In this document: positions 8,533 through 18,166 of the stretch, in pieces
Layout of the letters: every line of letters starts with the position of its first letter
Numbering within the stretch: the first letter of the stretch is position 1
Assembly (NCBI GenBank): GCA_943787295.1
Contig: CALSLW010000002.1
Coordinates: forward strand, 807,359 to 871,358
Origin: an uncultured Flavobacteriaceae bacterium
GTDB lineage: Bacteria; Bacteroidota; Bacteroidia; Flavobacteriales; Flavobacteriaceae
Length of the DNA: 64,000 bases
Direction: 5' to 3'
Made by a program: the position numbers and the translations under genes
The notes under the pieces: generated by a model
Databases searched by the model: none
Told to the model about the DNA's origin: nothing
Seen by the model: only the letters and a program-made list of their open reading frames with translations

Positions 8533-9963
8533 TTAGTCTAAACTGGGTGGACCGGGTAGGATTCTAGGCTCATAGGTTTTATTCACCTTGTTGTCTTTAA
8601 AGTCTTTTTTAACCGCCTCGACCAACTTTGGATTTTTATATAAATCTGCCATGGTCATGGCTAAGGCTTTTGAGGCATAGATCATTCCTTTATGACCTAT
8701 TGACATTCCTGTACAAGCAACTACAGCCCAAGAGTGCCATGGGCCTCCTTTTGACGCTACTGTTGCCGACATTCGAATGGTGGGTACGACTTGACTTACA
8801 TCACCCACATCTGTAGACCCGCCCTGCGCAGGTAAGGTTTCTCTTAAAGGATGTACTGTACCGTCAATGCCATTTTGTGGCTTTCCTGTTTCTTTTAGAA
8901 TGGTATTCGCGTAAGCAATCTCTTCTTCTGTATAGATAATCTTCCCTAGGCTTTCAAGGTTTTTCTGCATGGCTTCGGCTCCTGTTCTATTGACTTGAAT
9001 CTCATAAATCCCAGAGATCAGTTTTACTTCATGCGTAGTTCCTGTCATCAAGGCTGCGCCTTCTGCAATTTTTAAGGCACGTTCGTATAAAACATCTACT
9101 TTTTCACGATTGTTTTCGCGTAATCGGGTCCATATTTGCGCAAAGTCGGGTACCACATTAACTACATCTCCCGCTTTTTCAATTTGATAGTGAATTCTTG
9201 AAGTTGGTAAAATATGCTCGCGGTAATAATTCAAGCCAGTGGTGTATAATTCCATCGCGTCAACTGCACTTGTTCCATTCCAAGGATCTGAAGAAGCATG
9301 AGAAGAACTACCATAAAACTTCACGCGAAAATCAACTAAAGCTTTACTGCTCTGGGTTCCTGCTTCGATCGAAGCCCCAGGATGCCAATCCATACAAACG
9401 TCAAGTTGATCAAAGACGCCGGCACGGGCCATCCATACTTTTGCAAAGATGGTTTCTTCGGCTGGGGTACCATAAAAGATAACGGTTCCTTTGATATTTC
9501 CTTTTTCGATTTGTTCTTTGATGGCGACGGCTGCCCCCAGGCTTGCCGTGCCAAAGAGATTGTGACCACAACCGTGACCAGCTCCTCCTTCTACACGTGC
9601 CTCTCTTGTAGGTTGACGCTTTTGAGAAATCCCCGCATTCGCGTCAAATTCTCCTAAAATTCCGATAACTGGACTTCCTGAGCCATATTTAGCCATAAAT
9701 GCAGTGGGAATATCTGCAACATTTTCGGTGACTTCAAAACCATTTGCGCGGGCATAATCTTTTAATTGTTTAGCCGATTTGTATTCTACTAGAGAGGTTT
9801 CTGCCGCCTCCCAAATCGCGTCACTGGTTTCAATTAATTTGTCTTTTTGCATTTCTACAGAAGACTGAATTTCTTTTTTAATGGTTTTTAGATTTTGGGC
9901 TGAAACATTGATTATCAGCAGTAATGCTGCAGTAAAAAAAAGTGTAAAACGTAGATTTTTCAT
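8533..9963 (-). CDS. Exported M20-family amidohydrolase (AbgB-like)
   Basis: The start ATG at 9963 gives 476 residues with a signal peptide (MKNLRFTLFFTAALLLIINV, then SAQ). An in-frame upstream extension lacks any sense and is rejected. Metal-binding landmarks are 'EGGAGHGCGHNLFGTA', 'GTPAEET' and 'DWHPGAS', with the lid or dimerisation domain about 220-350. Family relatives such as AbgB hydrolyse N-acyl or p-aminobenzoyl-glutamate amide bonds. First gene of a two-gene operon with the M24 peptidase, suggesting combined peptide/amide degradation in the periplasm. Divergent from the propeller-protein gene, with about 70 bases between the starts. Confidence 0.87.
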   Translation of the reverse strand: MKNLRFTLFFTAALLLIINVSAQNLKTIKKEIQSSVEMQKDKLIETSDAIWEAAETSLVEYKSAKQLKDYARANGFEVTENVADIPTAFMAKYGSGSPVIGILGEFDANAGISQKRQPTREARVEGGAGHGCGHNLFGTASLGAAVAIKEQIEKGNIKGTVIFYGTPAEETIFAKVWMARAGVFDQLDVCMDWHPGASIEAGTQSSKALVDFRVKFYGSSSHASSDPWNGTSAVDAMELYTTGLNYYREHILPTSRIHYQIEKAGDVVNVVPDFAQIWTRLRENNREKVDVLYERALKIAEGAALMTGTTHEVKLISGIYEIQVNRTGAEAMQKNLESLGKIIYTEEEIAYANTILKETGKPQNGIDGTVHPLRETLPAQGGSTDVGDVSQVVPTIRMSATVASKGGPWHSWAVVACTGMSIGHKGMIYASKALAMTMADLYKNPKLVEAVKKDFKDNKVNKTYEPRILPGPPSLD

Positions 9964-10036
9964 GATGATTGATTTAACAATTCCTCCTAAAAGTACAATT
10001 TTAATTTTTTGTACTTTGGAGTTTAAAACCAAAATT

Positions 10037-13000
10037 ATGTCAATGATTATTCGTCGTGATGCCCCTATTTTAATTCTTCTTCTCTCTTTTCTTTTTGTAC
10101 AACCTCTACAGGGGCAACGCAAAAAGAAAAAAGCAGATCAGAAGGCTTTTAGCCCAGAATTGTATAGTTCTTTAGAATATAGAGAAATTGGTCCATTTAG
10201 AGGAGGGCGTGCTGCAGCAGTGACAGGTGTTCCCGGACAACCTAAGCTCTTTTACTTTGGCGCAACCGGAGGGGGCGTCTGGAAAACAGAAGACGGGGGA
10301 ATCACCTATAAGAATATTTCCGACGGCTATTTTGGTGGGAGTATTGGCGCCATCGCAGTCGCAAAAAGTGACCCTAATGTTATCTATGTGGGGGGTGGAG
10401 AAGTTACCGTTCGCGGGAATGTGTCTTCTGGCTATGGCATGTGGAAGTCTGTAGATGCCGGGAAAACCTGGACCTCAATCGGTTTGCCTCAATCCCGTCA
10501 TATCCCTCGTATTGTAATCGATCCACAAAACCCAGAGATTGTCTATGCAGCAGTTTTAGGCAACATCTATAAACCCACTCAAGAACGGGGGGTATATAAA
10601 AGTATCAATGGTGGAAAGACTTGGAAAAAAGTCTTGTTTGCGAACAGCCTCTCTGGCGCAGTAGAATTAGTGATGGACCCATCTAATCCTCGCAATCTCT
10701 ATGCGGCTACTTGGCGTTTACAACGCACACCTTACAGTCTAAGCAGTGGAGGAGAAGGCTCTGCCTTATGGAAAAGTACCGACCGTGGCGCGAGCTGGAC
10801 AGAGATTAGTAAACATGATGGCTTCGCCAAAGGGACCTTAGGCATTATTGGAGTAACCGTTTCACCCATCAATGCAGATCGCGTGTGGGCGATAGTAGAA
10901 AATAAAGACAAAGGCGGCGTTTATCGTTCAGACGATGGTGGAAAAAGCTGGAAACACGTCAACGAGAGTCGAGCGCTAAGACAACGCGCTTGGTATTACA
11001 CTAAGATTTATGCCGATACCCAAGATGTCAATGGCGTCTATGTTATGAATGTCGCCTATCATCACTCAACCGATGGCGGAAAAACATTTGTAGCACAGCG
11101 TGCACCACATGGCGATCACCACGATTTATGGATCGCTCCAGAAGACAACCAACGCATGATTATAGGAGACGATGGGGGCGCCCAAGTCTCTTATGACGGT
11201 GGAAAAACATGGAGTACTTATTACAACCAACCCACCGCTCAATTCTATCGCGTAACCACAGACAATGCCTTTCCATACCGCATTTATGTGGCCCAGCAAG
11301 ACAATTCAACCATTCGGGTAAAACACCGCAGTTTTGGTAGAAGCATAGGAGAAGACGATTGGGAATCAACCGCAGGGGGAGAATCGGCGCATATTGCGAT
11401 TGACCCCACAAATAACGAGATTGTTTATGGTGGAAGTTATGGTGGTTTTTTAACACGTGTCAACCACGAAAAAGAAACCGTAAGAGGAATTAACGTTTGG
11501 CCAGACAACCCCATGGGCTATGGTGCCGAAGGAATGAAATATCGCTTTCAATGGAATTTCCCTATTATCTTTAGCAAGCACAACCCTAAACGTTTGTACA
11601 CCTTTTCTAACCATGTGCACGTCACTGAAAATGAAGGACAAAGCTGGAACATTATCAGTCCAGACCTCACTCGTAATGATCCAGATAAATTAAAATCTTC
11701 TGGGGGACCCATAACCCAAGATAATACCGGAGTAGAATACTATTGTACCATATTTGCTGCAGACGAGTCCCCGCTTCAAGAAGGGCTCTTGTGGGTAGGA
11801 AGCGACGACGGTTTAATTCACTTGACGAAAGACGGAGGTAAAAACTGGACGAATGTAACCCCTAAGGGAATGCCAGCGTGGATGATGATTAACAGCATCG
11901 AACCCTCGCCATTTGAGGCAGGAACATGTTATGTCGCGGGAACCCGTTATAAAATGGGAGACTTTAGCCCTTACTTGTACAAAACAACAGATTATGGAGC
12001 TACTTGGACCCAAATCAATAAAGGCATCAACAAAGAACACTTTACCCGGGTTTTAAGAGCAGACCCCGCTAAGAAAGGCTTGCTCTATGCAGGGACAGAA
12101 ACGGGGATGTATATTTCTTTTAACGATGGAAAATCATGGGAAGCATTTCAACAAAACCTTCCTATAGTTCCCATTACAGATTTAACGATTAAAGACAATA
12201 GTTTGATTGTTGCTACACAGGGAAGAGGTCTGTGGATCTTAGATGATTTAACCGTATTACACCAATTACAAAAGAATGAAAATAGTCCAAAACTCTATAC
12301 TCCTAAAGACGTTTATCGCGTTGCAGGTCGTGGAGGGCGCAGCTCATTAACCGAAGGGACAAACCTTCCTAACGGGGCAATTGTACATTATTATCTTCCA
12401 GAGTTTGATGAAAAAACAGATAGTCTAGCCATAAGTTTTCACGATACAAATGGCGATGAAATAAAGCGCTTTTCAAATCACGACAAGAAGAACAAATTAA
12501 CGGCTAAAGTTGGTGGAAATCAATTGGTTTGGAACATGCGATACAAAGGAGCAGAACGTTTAAAAGGCATGATTTTATGGGGCGCTTCTTTAGCAGGAGC
12601 AAAAGCGGTTCCTGGAATCTATCAAGTGCAACTACACCTTAATGGAGAAACGCTTTCGCAAGATTTTGAGATCCTCCCAAATCCTTTGGCAGAAGCTACA
12701 GTAGCCCAAATGCAAGAACAGTTTGATTTTGTGAATGGTGTTAATCAAACGATTGATAAGGCACATCAAGCCATTAAAAAAATAAGAGCAGTCAATAAAA
12801 AGCTAAAAGAGTTTCAAGGCAATTTTGCAGAAGACAATACAACAGTAGAATTGCGTTCTCAAGCAAAAGCATTAGCAGCAGCTTTATCTAAGGTTGAAAA
12901 GGCCTTATATCAAACGCAAAATCGCTCGAATCAAGATCCCTTGAATTTTCCTATTCGCTTGACGAATAAATTAGGCTATATTAACAACTTGGTTTTAATC

Positions 13001-13159
13001 AATGACTTTCCGCCCACAGCACAAGATATTGCTGTAAGAGATCAATTGACGAAGGCCATAGAGGAACAATTAGCCACTTATACCTCCTTGATGGAAAAAG
13101 AGGTTGCTGCTTTTAATACAGCCTTTAAAGAAAAGGCATTGGATTATTTAGTTCAGTAA
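10037..13159 (+). CDS. Large exported sortilin/VPS10-like beta-propeller protein
   Basis: Starting at ATG 10037 gives 1040 residues with a signal peptide (hydrophobic residues 9-24, cleavage near 'LQGQ'). Residues about 50-760 carry repeated 'DGGKTW'-type BNR/Asp-box motifs ('TEDGGITYKN', 'DAGKTWTSIG', 'NGGKTWKKV', 'DDGGKSWKHV', 'DGGKTWSTYY', 'KDGGKNWTNV', 'DYGATWTQI', 'NDGKSWEAF'), i.e. a ten-bladed sortilin-like propeller. The C-terminal 250 residues are helical and charged. Commonly annotated 'glycosyl hydrolase' or 'VPS10 domain', but catalytic activity is unproven. It probably acts in the periplasm or at the surface. Monocistronic, with a terminator after it. Confidence 0.85.
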   Translation: MSMIIRRDAPILILLLSFLFVQPLQGQRKKKKADQKAFSPELYSSLEYREIGPFRGGRAAAVTGVPGQPKLFYFGATGGGVWKTEDGGITYKNISDGYFGGSIGAIAVAKSDPNVIYVGGGEVTVRGNVSSGYGMWKSVDAGKTWTSIGLPQSRHIPRIVIDPQNPEIVYAAVLGNIYKPTQERGVYKSINGGKTWKKVLFANSLSGAVELVMDPSNPRNLYAATWRLQRTPYSLSSGGEGSALWKSTDRGASWTEISKHDGFAKGTLGIIGVTVSPINADRVWAIVENKDKGGVYRSDDGGKSWKHVNESRALRQRAWYYTKIYADTQDVNGVYVMNVAYHHSTDGGKTFVAQRAPHGDHHDLWIAPEDNQRMIIGDDGGAQVSYDGGKTWSTYYNQPTAQFYRVTTDNAFPYRIYVAQQDNSTIRVKHRSFGRSIGEDDWESTAGGESAHIAIDPTNNEIVYGGSYGGFLTRVNHEKETVRGINVWPDNPMGYGAEGMKYRFQWNFPIIFSKHNPKRLYTFSNHVHVTENEGQSWNIISPDLTRNDPDKLKSSGGPITQDNTGVEYYCTIFAADESPLQEGLLWVGSDDGLIHLTKDGGKNWTNVTPKGMPAWMMINSIEPSPFEAGTCYVAGTRYKMGDFSPYLYKTTDYGATWTQINKGINKEHFTRVLRADPAKKGLLYAGTETGMYISFNDGKSWEAFQQNLPIVPITDLTIKDNSLIVATQGRGLWILDDLTVLHQLQKNENSPKLYTPKDVYRVAGRGGRSSLTEGTNLPNGAIVHYYLPEFDEKTDSLAISFHDTNGDEIKRFSNHDKKNKLTAKVGGNQLVWNMRYKGAERLKGMILWGASLAGAKAVPGIYQVQLHLNGETLSQDFEILPNPLAEATVAQMQEQFDFVNGVNQTIDKAHQAIKKIRAVNKKLKEFQGNFAEDNTTVELRSQAKALAAALSKVEKALYQTQNRSNQDPLNFPIRLTNKLGYINNLVLINDFPPTAQDIAVRDQLTKAIEEQLATYTSLMEKEVAAFNTAFKEKALDYLVQ

Positions 13160-13165
13160 GAAATC

Positions 13166-13190
13166 ACCCTCGCAAAGCGAAGGTTTTTTA
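13166..13190 (+). terminator. Intrinsic terminator after the propeller-protein gene
   Basis: ACCCTCGC (13166-13173), loop AAA, GCGAAGGT (13177-13184) with one C-A mismatch, followed by TTTTTA. It starts 7 bases after the stop codon. Confidence 0.7.
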
Positions 13191-13721
13191 GGGTTCTATT
13201 TCAAGTAAAATCTCATTTCTGCGATTGTAAAACTTATAGGGCGCATCATAGGAAAGGATTAAAGCTTGCCCGACAATCTTTTTCCCCGCTTGTGATAAAA
13301 TGGCTTTTAATTGTTGGGTGTATTGCTGCACTTTTTCAGCATTGGAATATCCTCCATAACGTATTGCGGCAAAGTACCCTGCTTTAGATTGATAAACGGC
13401 TACTCCTTCTCCTTTAGGGAGTGGTGCAGTATCGGTGTATTGCGCTGGTAGCACAAAAGCCATGCTTTGTGAATTCTTCTTGTTTTCCATATAAACGGGA
13501 GTCGTCATGGCAATTTTTTCTCCTGCCTCATTATTCCCAGAGATATACTTAAACAATGCATTGAAATTGCTGTTGTTAGTAAACGCACTTTCCACTTGAA
13601 CTTTCATTGCTGGGGGATAGTAGCGAATTTCAATATGATCTAGGGTTGAAAGTACTTCATAGGGCTGGGTTTGATAAGACTGTGCCATAAGTAAAACATA
13701 GATAAATAGATGAAAAAGCAT
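13188..13721 (-). CDS. Exported SOUL-family heme-binding-like protein
   Basis: 177 residues. The N-terminal 13 residues are hydrophobic (signal-like), then the SOUL domain starts with 'YEVLSTLDHIEIRYYPPAMK'. It continues with 'FNALFKYISGNNEAGEKIAM', 'TTPVYME', 'MAFVLPAQYTDTAPLPKGE' and 'FAAIRYGGYSNAEKVQQY'. The SOUL/HBP family binds tetrapyrroles in eukaryotes; the role in Flavobacteria is not established. Single gene, convergent with the propeller-protein gene and divergent from the nuclease gene. Confidence 0.85.
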   Translation of the reverse strand: MLFHLFIYVLLMAQSYQTQPYEVLSTLDHIEIRYYPPAMKVQVESAFTNNSNFNALFKYISGNNEAGEKIAMTTPVYMENKKNSQSMAFVLPAQYTDTAPLPKGEGVAVYQSKAGYFAAIRYGGYSNAEKVQQYTQQLKAILSQAGKKIVGQALILSYDAPYKFYNRRNEILLEIEP

Positions 13722-13779
13722 TTTTTTTGCTTAAATGTACATTAGTTTAATCAACTTTACTGCAAGTAATTTTTTCAAG

Positions 13780-14448
13780 ATGAATAAAATCAGTTGTTGC
13801 TTTCTTGTTTTAATCTTTGTCGCGACTTTCGGTTCAACAACAGAATGTTGTATACTTCCCGAACTTGTTCCCGTAACAAAAGACCAAGAGCGGATCATTA
13901 AAAACTTGAAACCTCGCACAGAGGTACTAGTTGAAGGATCGATTTTTACCGTTTCTTATAACGAGGTTTTACAACAACCTAACTGGATTCGGTATGATGT
14001 ACGTTCTATTGAAAAACTTGTCGATCGAGATGGGATGGTGTTTTATGAAGTTGACACTATTATCACTTCAGACAATGAGGATTATTACAGCAATCCTTGG
14101 GACAGAGGACATCTTGCTCCCGCCGCAGCTTTTACAGATAGTTATGACAACCTCTATGCGACCTTTTCTTTTTTGAATTGTACCCTTCAAAAAGATCAAC
14201 TCAACCGTGGAGAATGGGCAGAACTAGAAACTCAGATTCGCGAATGGGCAGATCAATTAGGCACCCTCAATATTGAAATCGTGCTGGAATTTAACGAGAC
14301 TGCTACTACTTTACTCACCGGGGCAACGATCCCAGTAGGCTATTGGAAAAACATTCAGTTTCCAGATGATACCAAACGTTGTTTTTACTTCCCTAATGAA
14401 GATACGACGGCAAATTGGACCGAGTATGAAATTAGCTGTAATGGCTAG
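13780..14448 (+). CDS. Secreted DNA/RNA non-specific endonuclease (NUC1 family)
   Basis: Start chosen at ATG 13780 (MNKISCCFLVLIFVATF), which yields 222 residues with a proper signal peptide. An earlier in-frame start at 13735 would spoil it. The beta-beta-alpha-metal catalytic block 'DRGHLAPAAAF' lies near residue 107. The downstream metal-binding Asn is in 'FLNCTLQKDQLNRGEW'. The family cuts single- and double-stranded DNA and RNA using Mg2+. Likely extracellular or periplasmic nutrient scavenging or defence. Several cysteines after the signal could form disulfides. Convergent with the DUF1295 gene. Confidence 0.85.
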   Translation: MNKISCCFLVLIFVATFGSTTECCILPELVPVTKDQERIIKNLKPRTEVLVEGSIFTVSYNEVLQQPNWIRYDVRSIEKLVDRDGMVFYEVDTIITSDNEDYYSNPWDRGHLAPAAAFTDSYDNLYATFSFLNCTLQKDQLNRGEWAELETQIREWADQLGTLNIEIVLEFNETATTLLTGATIPVGYWKNIQFPDDTKRCFYFPNEDTTANWTEYEISCNG

Positions 14449-14458
14449 TAAAAAGGGG

Positions 14459-15322
14459 TTAAAAGAATTTTGGGAAAAAGATAGGGGTATCTTTTTTATA
14501 AGCTTGATAGGCGGGATCGTCTCCCCATTTCTTGTCTGCGCGTTCTTCGAGCAGGTTGACACCGCTTACTTTATTCAATAGCCAGTAGACAAATACTGGG
14601 GTGATTAATGCCAACCACTGACTGCCTTGATAAACCGGCGCTGCAATGATGGTAATCCCTGTCCACAAGACTAATTCTCCTACATAGTTAGGGTGACGGG
14701 ATTGTTTCCAGACCCCTACATTGATAAATTGTCCTGCGTTTTGCGGGTCTTTATTGAAGGCTGTTTTTTGTCGGTCAGCGATTACTTCATAGATCCATCC
14801 CACTAACCAGACAATTGCTCCAATAGCCAAGAAGGTGTTTTCTTCTTTTGAAGGCGAAGCCAAAGCAATTAAAGCAGGATACGTACACATAAACACCCAT
14901 AAACCTTGTAACATCCAGGTCAATAAAAATTGGGTGAAAGACTTTTTTAGGGTGTCAAAACGCCCGTCTTTTCCCACACGTTTTACGCGAGTAAAAAGAA
15001 AACTACTCAAACGAATCGCCCATATCCCAATCAATGCGGTCAAGACCAAAGAACGTTCGTCCCATGTACCAAAAATCGCTTGATGGCGATAGGCCATATA
15101 CCCCATGGTAGAGAGATAGGTGATTCCGCCGGTAAGATCATAAAAATGTTCTGTTTGTGCCCAGTAGGAAGGAAGAAAAACAAGGACTTGTATCCCAAAG
15201 ATCAACAAGGCTGCTTCGACGAGTAAAGTATTCGCTAGAGCTGGTGTTCCAGCATAAACTAGTCCACCTACAAAGAGATAAATAGAGAGAATAAAGACAA
15301 TTCGTAAAGCGATGTTTTTCAT
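14459..15322 (-). CDS. DUF1295 membrane protein (steroid 5-alpha-reductase-like fold)
   Basis: 287 residues, about six to seven transmembrane helices. The C-terminal signature 'GVWKQSRHPNYVGELVLWTG' and 'LLEERADKKWGDDPAYQAYK' define DUF1295, related to the isoprenylcysteine methyltransferase/5-alpha-reductase superfamily. A membrane-embedded NADPH-dependent reductase role is plausible but not established. Single gene, ending 10 bases from the nuclease stop. Confidence 0.85.
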   Translation of the reverse strand: MKNIALRIVFILSIYLFVGGLVYAGTPALANTLLVEAALLIFGIQVLVFLPSYWAQTEHFYDLTGGITYLSTMGYMAYRHQAIFGTWDERSLVLTALIGIWAIRLSSFLFTRVKRVGKDGRFDTLKKSFTQFLLTWMLQGLWVFMCTYPALIALASPSKEENTFLAIGAIVWLVGWIYEVIADRQKTAFNKDPQNAGQFINVGVWKQSRHPNYVGELVLWTGITIIAAPVYQGSQWLALITPVFVYWLLNKVSGVNLLEERADKKWGDDPAYQAYKKDTPIFFPKFF

Positions 15323-15366
15323 GTTTGATTAATTTAGATGGAAGATAGCAAATTTCTATTAGTCTT

Positions 15367-15870
15367 ATGATTCGTAAAGCCATGCTAGAAGACATTCCAT
15401 CGATTAAAAAAATCACAGAAGCCTGTGCCCAACACATGATTGCTCAAGGGATATTTCAATGGAATGAAAACTACCCCTCTTTAGCTGTTTTGACTAGCGA
15501 TGTTAAAGCCAACACAGTCTATGTTTACCTCGATCAAAAAGAGATTGTTGGAACGGTCATGTTCTCTACGGTAATGGATGATTTTTATACCGATGTAGAC
15601 TGGTTAACTCCTGATGCAAAGCAGTTGTATGTGCATCGCCTTGCGGTTCATCCCGCTTCTCAAGGACAAGGGATTGCAAGAGCGCTTATGGACTTTGGCG
15701 AAGCCTTAGCAAAAGAAAAGAATTGCCTTTCTGTGCGTCTCGATACCTTCAGTCAAAACCCTAGAAATAATCGTTTTTATCAAGCCCGTCAATACCAGCA
15801 AGTGGGTCAAGTATTTTTTGCACAAAAAAGCAAGCACCCTTTTTATTGCTATGAAAAACGGTTAAACTAA
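15367..15870 (+). CDS. GNAT-family N-acetyltransferase
   Basis: 167 residues. The start 'MIRKAMLEDIPSIKKITEAC' is a typical GNAT beta1-alpha1. The acetyl-CoA loop is 'RLAVHPASQGQGIARALMDF' (motif A, Q/RxxGxG/A) near residues 97-116, and motif B 'VRLDTFSQNPRNNRFYQARQ' follows. It transfers an acetyl group to an amine; the substrate is unknown. Cytoplasmic. Its 3' end overlaps the convergent GH13 gene by 9 bases. Confidence 0.88.
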   Translation: MIRKAMLEDIPSIKKITEACAQHMIAQGIFQWNENYPSLAVLTSDVKANTVYVYLDQKEIVGTVMFSTVMDDFYTDVDWLTPDAKQLYVHRLAVHPASQGQGIARALMDFGEALAKEKNCLSVRLDTFSQNPRNNRFYQARQYQQVGQVFFAQKSKHPFYCYEKRLN

Positions 15871-17517
15871 ACGGTAAATTCTACTTTCCCAAGGCGATAA
15901 GTGTTGGGAAGAATGGGAGGTATAATTTCCTGTTTCTAGGAGATAGCCTACTTCTTTTTGTTCCCAATTTGTTTTGCTATCCCTAAAATTATGTACGACT
16001 AAATAAGTATTATTTTCATCCCAACGCTTATAAACATATAAATGGGGATGTTGAGGTAGTAAATCTTCAAAATGACCATACACTAGGCATAGGTTTGTTT
16101 TTCGATAGGCGATCATCTTTCGGTAATAATGCAGAATAGAATCTGTGTCTTTTTCTGCTGCAGCCACATTGATTTGAGGATAATTTTCATTGACAGGAAT
16201 CCATGGTTTTCCAGAGGTAAAACCAGCCTGTGCTGTTGCGTCCCATTGAATTGGGGTACGGGCATTATCGCGACTTTGCCAGTGAACTGCTTTTAAAAAC
16301 ACAGCCATGTCTTTCCCTTTGGCTTCTGCTGCCTTCCATGCATTTCGGGTTTCTATATCATCATATAAATCTATGCTGGGATGAGAGACATTTGTCATGC
16401 CTATTTCATCGCCTTGATAAACATAAGGGGTTCCTCTTAAACTCATTAAGAGGGTCACTAATAGCTTTGCTGATTCTTTGTGGTATTGTGTGTCATTTCC
16501 AAAACGGGAAACGATGCGAGAGAAGTCGTGATTACCTAAAAAGATGCTGTTCCAGCCGTCTTCTGCTAAAGCTTCATCCCATTGTCTAAAGATCTCTTTG
16601 AAGCGAATAAAATCTACCGGAATAGGATCGTATTTTCCTTTAGGGCCAAAATCAATGGTTAAATGGTCAAAGTGAAAGACCATATTGAGTTCTTTTTCTT
16701 TGGCCGAGACATAGCGAGGCCCGTGATTTAAATTGACTCCGGGACCTTCTCCCACGGTTACTACGTCATATTTGGACAATACCTGGCGATTCATTTCTTG
16801 AAGGTATTCGTGTACCCTAGGCCCATTCGCATAAACTTTTTCCATTACATCAATAAAAGACATGCTTGCGGGCACATCTTGAAAGGATAAACGTTTCGAG
16901 ATTAAAGAAATGACATCCATACGGAAACCATCGACCCCTTTGGCTAGCCAAAAGTCTATGATAGCATATATTTCTTTGCGCACAGTGGGATTTTCCCAGT
17001 TGAGATCGGGCTGTTTTTTAGTGTAATAATGTAAAAAGTATTCTTGGGTAAGGCTGTTCCATTCCCAGACACTGCCGTTAAATACAGATTGCCAATTGTT
17101 AGGAGGTGTAGCAGGAGTTCCTTCTTTCCAGATATAATAATCGTGATAAGGATTATCTTTGCTTTGTTTCGCTTGTTCAAACCACTGGTGTTCGTCTGAT
17201 GAGTGATTTACCACTAGATCCATAATGAGTTTAAGGCCGCGGGCATGCATTTCATGCAATAAGCGATCAAAGGCCTTGTCACCGCCAAAGTCTTCACTGA
17301 TTTTTCTGTAGTCCCCAATATCATAGCCATTATCGTCATTAGGCGAGACATAGAGGGGACATATCCAGACCATATTTACGCCTAAAGATTTGATATAATC
17401 GAGTTTTTCGATAATGCCTTCAATGTCTCCCAAGCCATTTCCCGTAGTGTCTTTATAAGAGCGAGGGTAGATTTGATACACTACTCCTTCTTTCCACCAA
17501 TTATTTGATGTTTTCAT
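15862..17517 (-). CDS. GH13 alpha-glucosidase (oligo-1,6-glucosidase/trehalose-6-P hydrolase type)
   Basis: 551 residues, full length for the GH13 oligo-1,6-glucosidase group. N-terminal 'WWKEGVVYQIYPRSYKDTTG'. Catalytic regions: 'MDLVVNHSSDEHQWF' (region I), 'GFRMDVI' (nucleophile Asp, region II), 'TVGEGPG' (acid/base Glu, region III) and 'LGNHDFSR' (region IV, transition-state Asp). No signal peptide, so it acts in the cytoplasm on short alpha-glucosides. No transporter or regulator sits beside it. Exact linkage preference (alpha-1,4 vs 1,6) is not decided here. Confidence 0.9.
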   Translation of the reverse strand: MKTSNNWWKEGVVYQIYPRSYKDTTGNGLGDIEGIIEKLDYIKSLGVNMVWICPLYVSPNDDNGYDIGDYRKISEDFGGDKAFDRLLHEMHARGLKLIMDLVVNHSSDEHQWFEQAKQSKDNPYHDYYIWKEGTPATPPNNWQSVFNGSVWEWNSLTQEYFLHYYTKKQPDLNWENPTVRKEIYAIIDFWLAKGVDGFRMDVISLISKRLSFQDVPASMSFIDVMEKVYANGPRVHEYLQEMNRQVLSKYDVVTVGEGPGVNLNHGPRYVSAKEKELNMVFHFDHLTIDFGPKGKYDPIPVDFIRFKEIFRQWDEALAEDGWNSIFLGNHDFSRIVSRFGNDTQYHKESAKLLVTLLMSLRGTPYVYQGDEIGMTNVSHPSIDLYDDIETRNAWKAAEAKGKDMAVFLKAVHWQSRDNARTPIQWDATAQAGFTSGKPWIPVNENYPQINVAAAEKDTDSILHYYRKMIAYRKTNLCLVYGHFEDLLPQHPHLYVYKRWDENNTYLVVHNFRDSKTNWEQKEVGYLLETGNYTSHSSQHLSPWESRIYRLV

Positions 17518-17582
17518 TTTTAGAGAGAGAATAGTTGTGTCATTGGGAGGATAAGCCTAAAAGTAAAGCTGATTTAAACAAG

Positions 17583-17990
17583 TTAGGGTTTAAAAAACTG
17601 GGCTTCAGTTATTTTTTTATAATTTACCTGTTGTTTAGGATCATAAAAGAATTCAAAACTGTGTTTTATTCCAGGATTCATCACGGTACGTTCTAAGTCT
17701 TCAAAATAAAATTCCTGAGCTTTGAACTGCACATAAAAACGCGTGATGGGCATTTCTGTGAAAGTAAATTCTTCTTGTGTACGAATGTAGACATGACGGA
17801 TATATTCATCATACTGTCCACGAACTAAAGCGATAATATCGTGGTCTGTTTGGTTGATAATAAGAAGTTCAGATCGTGTCCCCTTTTGTTTTACATCGGC
17901 AGGTAAGCGGTGGGCAAAGGTAGAATCTCCTGTTTTTCCTCTTTGGGCAAAAACAAGTAGAGGTAATAATAAAAAGAGGAGGTTTTTCAT
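17583..17990 (-). CDS. Exported hypothetical protein (135 aa)
   Basis: Signal peptide MKKNLLF-type (MKNLLFLLLPLLVFAQ), then about 118 residues of mixed beta-rich sequence ('SELLIINQTDHDIIALVRGQ', 'FEFFYDPKQQVNYKKITEAQ'). No family recognised. Probably periplasmic. It lies downstream of a T-tailed hairpin (18004-18039) that sits between its start and any promoter further upstream, which could attenuate its transcription. Confidence 0.7.
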   Translation of the reverse strand: MKNLLFLLLPLLVFAQRGKTGDSTFAHRLPADVKQKGTRSELLIINQTDHDIIALVRGQYDEYIRHVYIRTQEEFTFTEMPITRFYVQFKAQEFYFEDLERTVMNPGIKHSFEFFYDPKQQVNYKKITEAQFFKP

Positions 17991-18003
17991 CTCACTAATG
18001 TAT

Positions 18004-18039
18004 AAAAAAAATAAACCCCTCTAAAACATAGAGGGGTTT
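18004..18039 (-). terminator. T-tailed hairpin upstream of an exported-protein gene (attenuator or sRNA terminator)
   Basis: AAACCCCTCT (18013-18022) pairs perfectly with AGAGGGGTTT (18030-18039) around a 7-base loop. On the minus strand it is followed by a run of T (ATTTTTTTTATA). It lies in the divergent gap between the exported-protein gene (start 17990) and hxlR-type gene. It is therefore not at the end of either gene; see findings for the attenuator/ncRNA idea. Confidence 0.6.
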
Positions 18040-18166
18040 TCAAACCTAATCATTTGAGAGATGAAGTTGGTTTATGGTTCTGTTTTTTGCGAAAGAACAA
18101 TTTCCTTTTGCAAGTATAACACTTTTAATTTAAAAGTTAGCATTAATTTTGTCTAATCAAAGAAAA

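Noticed and set aside
9964..10122. Upstream extension of the M20 hydrolase
   Set aside because: It would bury the signal peptide inside the protein; the sequence overlaps the divergent promoter region and the start of the propeller gene.
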